Shown piece by piece: positions 60,920-64,000 of a DNA stretch of 64,000 bases (positions are counted from its first letter, which is position 1; each line of letters begins with the position of its first letter). The DNA comes from Synergistaceae bacterium (GTDB lineage Bacteria; Synergistota; Synergistia; Synergistales; Synergistaceae). The DNA lies in contig JAISZL010000032.1 of the NCBI GenBank assembly GCA_031269245.1, forward strand, positions 20,153-84,152, in the 5' to 3' direction. The notes under the pieces are model-generated. The model was not told the DNA's origin. It did no database searches and saw nothing but the letters and a program-made list of their open reading frames with translations. The position numbers and the translations under genes are program-made.

Positions 60920-62409
60920 GGATTATTTTCCTCCAAGGGCTCATTCTGTCCGGATATGTCCAGAACCCGCAATATTCTGCCGGCCAAGACCGGCCCGACG
61001 CCGGGCACCGCGGACAGATCCTCGTGCGTGAGACGTGCTATCGCCCTCAGGCTGCCGAATCTTGACAACAACTGCGACACCCTATTTTTACCCATTCCAG
61101 GGATATCTTCAAGTGTGCTTTTGGAAAATTTTTTATCCCGCTTCTGCCTGTGGGACGTTATCGCGTACCTGTGCGCCTCGTCCCGCACCCTCTGAAGGAG
61201 CCGGAGCCCCGGGTCGGTCAGGTCGAGCCTTATCGGCTCGGCTCGGCGGGGCGTAAAAATCTCCTCCTCCCTCTTGGCGAGCGCAACCGCGGGTATTCCG
61301 CCCAGGCCAAGGCTCTCCAGCGCGCGAAGGGCGAACTCGAGCTGCACCGGCCCGCCGTCGATCATTATCAGCTGGGGCATCGGCTCCTGCGAGTCCATGC
61401 ACCGCCTGTATCTCCTGACTAGCGTCTCCTCCATGGAGCGGAAGTCGTCGATCCCCTCCACGCCGCGTATATTGAACCTCCTGTACAGGGAGGGGTTGGA
61501 CATGCCCTGCTCGAAGACGACCACGACCCCCACGGTATTCTCCCCCGCCGTGTGCGATATGTCGAACCCGTCTATCCTCCAGGGAAGAGTCCTCAGCCCC
61601 AGGGATTCCTGCAGTTTCTTGAGAGGCGCCCACTCCCCGCTGTTCTCCTCCGCCATGGCCGGAGTGGAGAGGCGCTGACGGCTGACCCTCCATATGGCCC
61701 TGATCGTGTCCCTCAAACGAGCCGCTTCCTCGAACTCCAAGCGGGCGGCGGCGGCGTCCATTCTCCTGTGGAGCCTTCCGGCCAGGTCGGCGCCCTGGCC
61801 CTGAAGGAGCAGGATCAGGTCCGCGACGCGCTCGCGATACTGTGACTCGCCGCACAATTTCGCGCACGGCGCCAGGCACAGCCCAAGCGTGTGTCTCATG
61901 CACGGGCGCTCTCTAGATGGCGGCTTGTCGGAGCGTATGCCTAGCGAGCACGTCCTCAAGGGGAAGTACCTCTCCGCGAGCCGCAGCAAAGCTCTGAGGT
62001 CTCTGGTCTTGACGAACGGGCCTATGTAGACGGCGCCGTCGCTCTGCCTGACTCGCGTGACTATGGCTCTCGGGAAATCCTCCTGCGTGACCTTGATGAG
62101 TGGGTAGCGTTCGCCCATCTTGAGCTCAACGTTGAAAAACGGCTGATGCAGTTTTATCAGCCGAGACTCCAGCACCATCGCCTCGGCCTCGGTCTCCGTC
62201 CTTATGGTGGATATGTCGGCTATGTCGGACACCAGACGGGCGAGCCTCGGCGAGGCGAAGCCCGAGTGCCTGAAGTAAGACTCAACCCTTTTCTTGAGCG
62301 ATTTGGCCTTGCCTATGTATATTATGGCGCCGTCCGCACTGTGCATGAGATAGACCCCAGGTTTGTCGGGAAAGCGCCGAATCATCTCAGGCAAATTTTC
62401 TTTGTCCAT
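60916..62409 (-). CDS. uvrC: UvrABC system protein C, shortened
   Basis: 497 residues, about 100 shorter than usual. N-terminal GIY-YIG nuclease (PDKPGVYLMHSADGAIIYIGKAKSLKKRVESYF), a Cys cluster (CMRHTLGLCLAPC), and a UVR motif near 205-240 (MDAAAARLEFEEAARLRDTIRAI). The RNase H-like nuclease (DGFDISHTAGENTVG; IMIDGGPVQLEFAL) begins only about 45 residues later, where long UvrC proteins have some 150. Tandem HhH at the C-terminus (LEDIPGMGKNRVSQLLSRFGS; SAVPGVGPVLAGRIL). All catalytic segments remain, so it should still incise on both sides. It is the first gene of the long minus-strand run. Confidence 0.93.
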   Translation of the reverse strand: MDKENLPEMIRRFPDKPGVYLMHSADGAIIYIGKAKSLKKRVESYFRHSGFASPRLARLVSDIADISTIRTETEAEAMVLESRLIKLHQPFFNVELKMGERYPLIKVTQEDFPRAIVTRVRQSDGAVYIGPFVKTRDLRALLRLAERYFPLRTCSLGIRSDKPPSRERPCMRHTLGLCLAPCAKLCGESQYRERVADLILLLQGQGADLAGRLHRRMDAAAARLEFEEAARLRDTIRAIWRVSRQRLSTPAMAEENSGEWAPLKKLQESLGLRTLPWRIDGFDISHTAGENTVGVVVVFEQGMSNPSLYRRFNIRGVEGIDDFRSMEETLVRRYRRCMDSQEPMPQLIMIDGGPVQLEFALRALESLGLGGIPAVALAKREEEIFTPRRAEPIRLDLTDPGLRLLQRVRDEAHRYAITSHRQKRDKKFSKSTLEDIPGMGKNRVSQLLSRFGSLRAIARLTHEDLSAVPGVGPVLAGRILRVLDISGQNEPLEENNP

Positions 62410-62536
62410 TGCTCCAACCTTTTGCTTGATCTTCGTTCGTCATTAAAACCATCGTACAGTATAGCACTCATGCTAAATATAGTATAAGATAGCCGGGTTG
62501 AGTTTATAAAAAGTTCTCCAGGAGGTGCAACCTCGC

Positions 62537-63967
62537 TTGAAATTACAGCTTCATAACGACTTGTCCGCCCGCAAGGAGCCGTTCGAGCCGCTCCGGCCCG
62601 GACATATAAGTTTTTATGTCTGCGGGCCCACGGTCTACGATTATTTTCACATCGGCAACGCCAGACCGTTCATAGTCTTCGACGTCCTGAGAAGATATTT
62701 CGAATCGAAGGGCTTCGACGTCAAATATATCCAGAACTTCACGGACATCGACGACAAGATGATACAGCGGGCGGCCCAAATGGGCATAACGGTGCCGGAG
62801 TTAGCGGAGCGATTCATAAACGAGTACTATGAGGATGCCGACGCGCTCGGGATAAAACGGGCCACGTTCAACCCCCGGGCGACCCAAGAGATGCCGTCCA
62901 TAATAGGCATGATCGAAAATCTGGTCGAGAAGGGGCACGCTTACGAAGCGGACGGAGACGTGTACTTCGAAGTCGATACATATCCCGAATACGGCAAGCT
63001 CTCGAAGCAGAGCCTCGACGACCTGCGCTCGGGCGCGCGCGTCGAGATCGACGAGCGCAAGCGCCAGCCGCTGGACTTCGCGCTCTGGAAGGCGCGGAAA
63101 CCGGGCGAGCCGGCGTGGGAGAGCCCTTGGGGCATGGGGCGTCCCGGGTGGCACATAGAGTGCAGCGCGATGGCGTCAGGCCATCTCGGGGAGACCATCG
63201 ACATTCACGGAGGGGGCAGCGATCTGATGTTCCCCCACCACGAGAACGAGATAGCCCAGAGCGAGGCCGCCCACGACAAGACGTTCGCCAGGTTCTGGAT
63301 ACACAACGGATACCTCATGATCGACAGGGAGAAGATGTCGAAGTCGCTGGGCAACTTCTTCACGGTCCGCGACGTGAGGGCCAGGTACTCGGCCCCGGTC
63401 ATAAGGCTCTTCATGCTCTCGGCCCACTACCGCTCCCCGATAAATTTCTCGAACGAGACGCTGGAGCAGGCGTGCCACGCGCACGAAAGGCTGCGCAACG
63501 GCTGGGTTGAGATATCGTACGCGCTCCAGACCCGTCCGTGCGACGTGGTCCCGTGCGAGCGCGACGAGGATTTGAGGGAGGCGCTCAGATCCTCCAGGGA
63601 GCTGTTCGGCGAGTGCATGGAGGACGACTTCAACACCGCCGGAGCGATAGGCGCCGTGTTCGACCTCATACGCGGCACGAACACGTCGCTATGCCGCCCA
63701 GGAGGCATCGACTACGAGACCGTCCAGGAGGCCGCGAAATTTCTCCGCATGGTCGAGGAGGTCATGGGGATCTTCGGGATAGACGAAGACGCCAGCGACT
63801 CGGAAACGCATGAGATAGAAGCCCTCATAGAGGAGAGGAACGAGGCCAGACGGAGCAAGAACTTCGCCAGGTCGGACGAAATCCGCGTGTCCCTCAGCGA
63901 ACGCGGCATAATCCTGGAGGACACCCCGCAGGGGACGAGGTGGAAGCGGGCGGAGCCATGCGGATGA
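62537..63967 (+). CDS. cysS: Cysteinyl-tRNA synthetase
   Basis: 476 residues from TTG 62537 with AGGAGG 11 nt upstream; the track's GTG 62525 is part of that ribosome binding site. Class I motifs: YVCGPTVYDYFHIGNARPF (first zinc Cys and HIGN) and KMSKSLGN. Zinc ligands continue in HIECSAM and FPHHENEIAQ. Divergent from uvrC with 127 bp between. The last 33 bases of the window hold the 18-bp repeat and no gene. Confidence 0.97.
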   Translation: MKLQLHNDLSARKEPFEPLRPGHISFYVCGPTVYDYFHIGNARPFIVFDVLRRYFESKGFDVKYIQNFTDIDDKMIQRAAQMGITVPELAERFINEYYEDADALGIKRATFNPRATQEMPSIIGMIENLVEKGHAYEADGDVYFEVDTYPEYGKLSKQSLDDLRSGARVEIDERKRQPLDFALWKARKPGEPAWESPWGMGRPGWHIECSAMASGHLGETIDIHGGGSDLMFPHHENEIAQSEAAHDKTFARFWIHNGYLMIDREKMSKSLGNFFTVRDVRARYSAPVIRLFMLSAHYRSPINFSNETLEQACHAHERLRNGWVEISYALQTRPCDVVPCERDEDLREALRSSRELFGECMEDDFNTAGAIGAVFDLIRGTNTSLCRPGGIDYETVQEAAKFLRMVEEVMGIFGIDEDASDSETHEIEALIEERNEARRSKNFARSDEIRVSLSERGIILEDTPQGTRWKRAEPCG

Positions 63968-63974
63968 ATTTTTC

Positions 63975-63992
63975 AAGAAAACGCTGATTTAT
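63975..63992 (-). repeat. 18-bp sequence, inverted copy of 28226-28243
   Basis: AAGAAAACGCTGATTTAT is the exact reverse complement of the tatD leader sequence. It lies 8 bp after the cysS stop. Confidence 0.6.
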
Positions 63993-64000
63993 TGTTAGGG

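Noticed and set aside
1-64000. tRNA, rRNA, CRISPR array, intact insertion sequence or prophage
   Set aside because: Read-through of all intergenic regions showed no T-loop/anticodon arrangement, no spaced direct-repeat array and no transposase or phage gene.

Overview
The window is about 64 kb of GC-rich bacterial chromosome, with AT-rich intergenic patches. Gene content and order suggest an anaerobic, asporogenous, amino-acid-fermenting bacterium, most likely of the phylum Synergistota. This is an inference from three things: a Firmicutes-like rimP-nusA-ylxR-ylxQ-infB-ylxP-rbfA-nrnA-truB-ribF block, a GOGAT/aminotransferase/Etf cluster, and IspDF and Amt-PII fusions. I see no tRNA, rRNA, CRISPR array, intact insertion sequence or prophage.

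Region 1 (1-4.3 kb, mostly minus strand) is the accessory part. Two exported proteins (the first runs off the window) lie downstream of two consecutive cobalamin riboswitches, each followed by an intrinsic terminator. Between riboswitch and genes is a long leader with a (GTAT)11 microsatellite inside a short ORF that has a strong ribosome binding site. A membrane protein resembling XpaC follows. Region 2 (4.4-8.4 kb) has a prepilin peptidase, a small tautomerase, an EamA-type exporter and an ammonium transporter fused to a PII domain. Region 3 (8.8-21.2 kb, plus strand) is a nitrogen/amino-acid cluster: gltB, gltD, a PLP aminotransferase, a YjiH-type membrane protein, etfB, etfA and a GlcD-type FAD dehydrogenase. 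Together these could couple glutamate synthesis, transamination and 2-hydroxyacid oxidation through the flavoprotein pair.

Region 4 (21.2-32.3 kb) holds a small gene beside an AT-rich gap, then tsaC/tgt (minus), trmN-like/rsmI/metG/tatD (plus), and an SpoIVB-type S55 protease behind prfB, which keeps the programmed +1 frameshift. Region 5 (32.3-38.7 kb) has a decayed LivF fragment, a very large PilY1-like exported protein and an FMN reductase of different base composition. Region 6 (38.9-46.9 kb, minus) is the transcription/translation operon rimP to ribF. It starts at a promoter whose -10 box lies inside a perfect inverted repeat, and its leader carries an intrinsic terminator. Region 7 (47.0-62.4 kb, minus) is a long run: uvrC, ribD, ribE, ribBA, ribH, serS, a GT26 fusion, ybaB, recR, a PIN-TRAM protein, ispDF, rlpA, gltX, guaB and an untracked 59-residue ORF. 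cysS (plus) closes the window.

A family of roughly 105-bp intergenic elements with similar inverted ends recurs at 28.1, 29.1, 37.9 and 44.6 kb (degenerate at 21.3 kb). Two copies supply the last codons and stop of neighbouring genes. The most unusual points are the tandem riboswitch locus, this repeat family, the attenuator-like rimP leader, a GT26 enzyme fused to a WecA/MraY-like domain that has lost its aspartate motifs, and a shortened UvrC.
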